64,000 nt of DNA from JAJPKK01 sp963702755 (GTDB lineage Bacteria; Pseudomonadota; Alphaproteobacteria; Rhizobiales; Xanthobacteraceae), in the NCBI GenBank assembly GCA_963702755.1, contig CAVPDZ010000004.1, forward strand, positions 310,001 through 374,000, in the 5' to 3' direction. Under the pieces are notes generated by a model. It saw only the letters and a list, made by a program, of their open reading frames with translations. It made no database searches and was not told the DNA's origin. Numbering within the stretch: position 1 is the stretch's first letter; each line of letters starts with the position of its first letter. This document shows positions 63,608-64,000 of the stretch, in pieces. Position numbers and translations under genes: made by a program.

Positions 63608-64000
63608 ATGACCGCACGCCATCGTCTGCTGCGCACTGCCTTCTTTGCCACCACGCTTCTCGCCTCCCCGGCCTTCGCCGCCGAGGTGACGCCGGACCGG
63701 CTGCTGCATGCCGATCGCGAGCCGCAGAACTGGCTGATGAACCACCGCACCTATGACGGCCAGCGCTTCTCCCCGCTCGCGCGCATCGATAAAAGCAACG
63801 TCAAGAACCTGAAGCTCGCTTACACGGTCGCGCTCGGCGGCATCGCCGGGAACGAGTACACGATGTCGACGCCGCTCGCGGAGGATGGATTCCTCTACCT
63901 CACGGATTCGGCGGGCGTGCTCTACAAAATCGATGGGCGTTCGGGCGACGTCGGCCGCGTCGTCTGGCGCATGGATCCCGGCCAGGAGAAGCAGGACCGC
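63608..64000 (+). CDS. Second PQQ-dependent dehydrogenase, N-terminal part (runs off right edge)
   Basis: ATG 63608 follows GGGGAGGA. A signal peptide (RTAFFATTLLASPAFAAE) is followed by WLMNHRTYDGQRFSPLARID, nearly identical to the preceding gene, so this is a tandem paralogue. The frame is open to the window end at WRMDPGQEKQDR. The lanthanide Asp and the vicinal Cys position lie at or beyond the edge and cannot be checked. Confidence 0.9.
   Translation, partial: MTARHRLLRTAFFATTLLASPAFAAEVTPDRLLHADREPQNWLMNHRTYDGQRFSPLARIDKSNVKNLKLAYTVALGGIAGNEYTMSTPLAEDGFLYLTDSAGVLYKIDGRSGDVGRVVWRMDPGQEKQDR

Noticed and set aside
1..64000. tRNA, rRNA, prophage or insertion-sequence genes
   Set aside because: I looked for cloverleaf-like CCA ends, rRNA segments, integrases and transposases and saw none; a dedicated search would be more reliable.

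Overview
The window is GC-rich, densely coded DNA with strong third-position GC bias. Its content is typical of a free-living alphaproteobacterium of the order Hyphomicrobiales. The clues are many Bug, NMT1 and TauA-type substrate-binding proteins, PQQ dehydrogenases, a BigR/SqrR-type ArsR regulator, CoxL-like enzymes and interspersed palindromes beginning GTAGCCCGGATG. A Xanthobacteraceae or Nitrobacteraceae member is my inference; no rRNA is present to fix the taxon. I see no tRNA, rRNA, CRISPR array, phage or transposase.

Layout. 0-8.5 kb: the start of an MBOAT acyltransferase, an SGNH hydrolase, an APC permease, a secreted unknown, an alpha/beta hydrolase, a cytochrome c, an orphan Bug protein, a broken GRAM-domain gene and infA. 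8.7-11.5 kb: a complete NitT/TauT-type ABC importer. 11.8-13.4 kb: a decayed aldo/keto reductase and LysR pair. 13.4-16.5 kb: an orphan CoxL-like subunit and a DTW-domain protein. 16.6-28.5 kb: a probable sulfide/persulfide-response region. It holds two DUF2892 proteins, a CMD protein, an RND pump with its adaptor, an SQR-like flavoprotein, a BigR/SqrR-like repressor with two matching operators, a membrane-protein trio, a DsrE-like exported protein and a periplasmic binding protein. 28.6-36.3 kb: pbpC and a thioester alpha-2-macroglobulin. 36.4-42.8 kb: two NMT1-type proteins, a 2-oxoglutarate oxygenase, and an operon of cytochrome c, Tat-exported ThDP enzyme and Tat-exported binding protein, with a divergent SDR that has lost its catalytic Ser and Tyr. 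42.9-46.5 kb: a secreted protein and a four-gene operon coupling a ferric-reductase-like haem domain, two Rieske domains and an FMN-reductase domain. 47-57 kb: a MmgE/PrpD protein, a B3-type metallo-hydrolase, an acyl-CoA ligase, and an ABC operon with two paralogous binding proteins and an M24-like hydrolase. 57.3-64 kb: tandem metallo-beta-lactamase-fold proteins, a DUF2269-like membrane protein, a cytochrome c and tandem PQQ dehydrogenases; the second runs off the window.

Two window-wide properties matter to any user. First, at least 16 single-base frame changes interrupt otherwise well-conserved genes, and 14 of them look like one extra base. This suggests residual sequencing insertions rather than decay, except at 11.8-13.4 kb, where density and truncation point to true pseudogenes. 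Second, at least four families of palindromic repeats are scattered between genes, and two copies lie inside coding sequence.

The best candidates for undescribed biology are (a) the Tat-exported ThDP enzyme with its own cytochrome c and binding protein, (b) the haem/Rieske/Rieske-flavin operon, and (c) the membrane and DsrE-like genes beside the sulfide switch.
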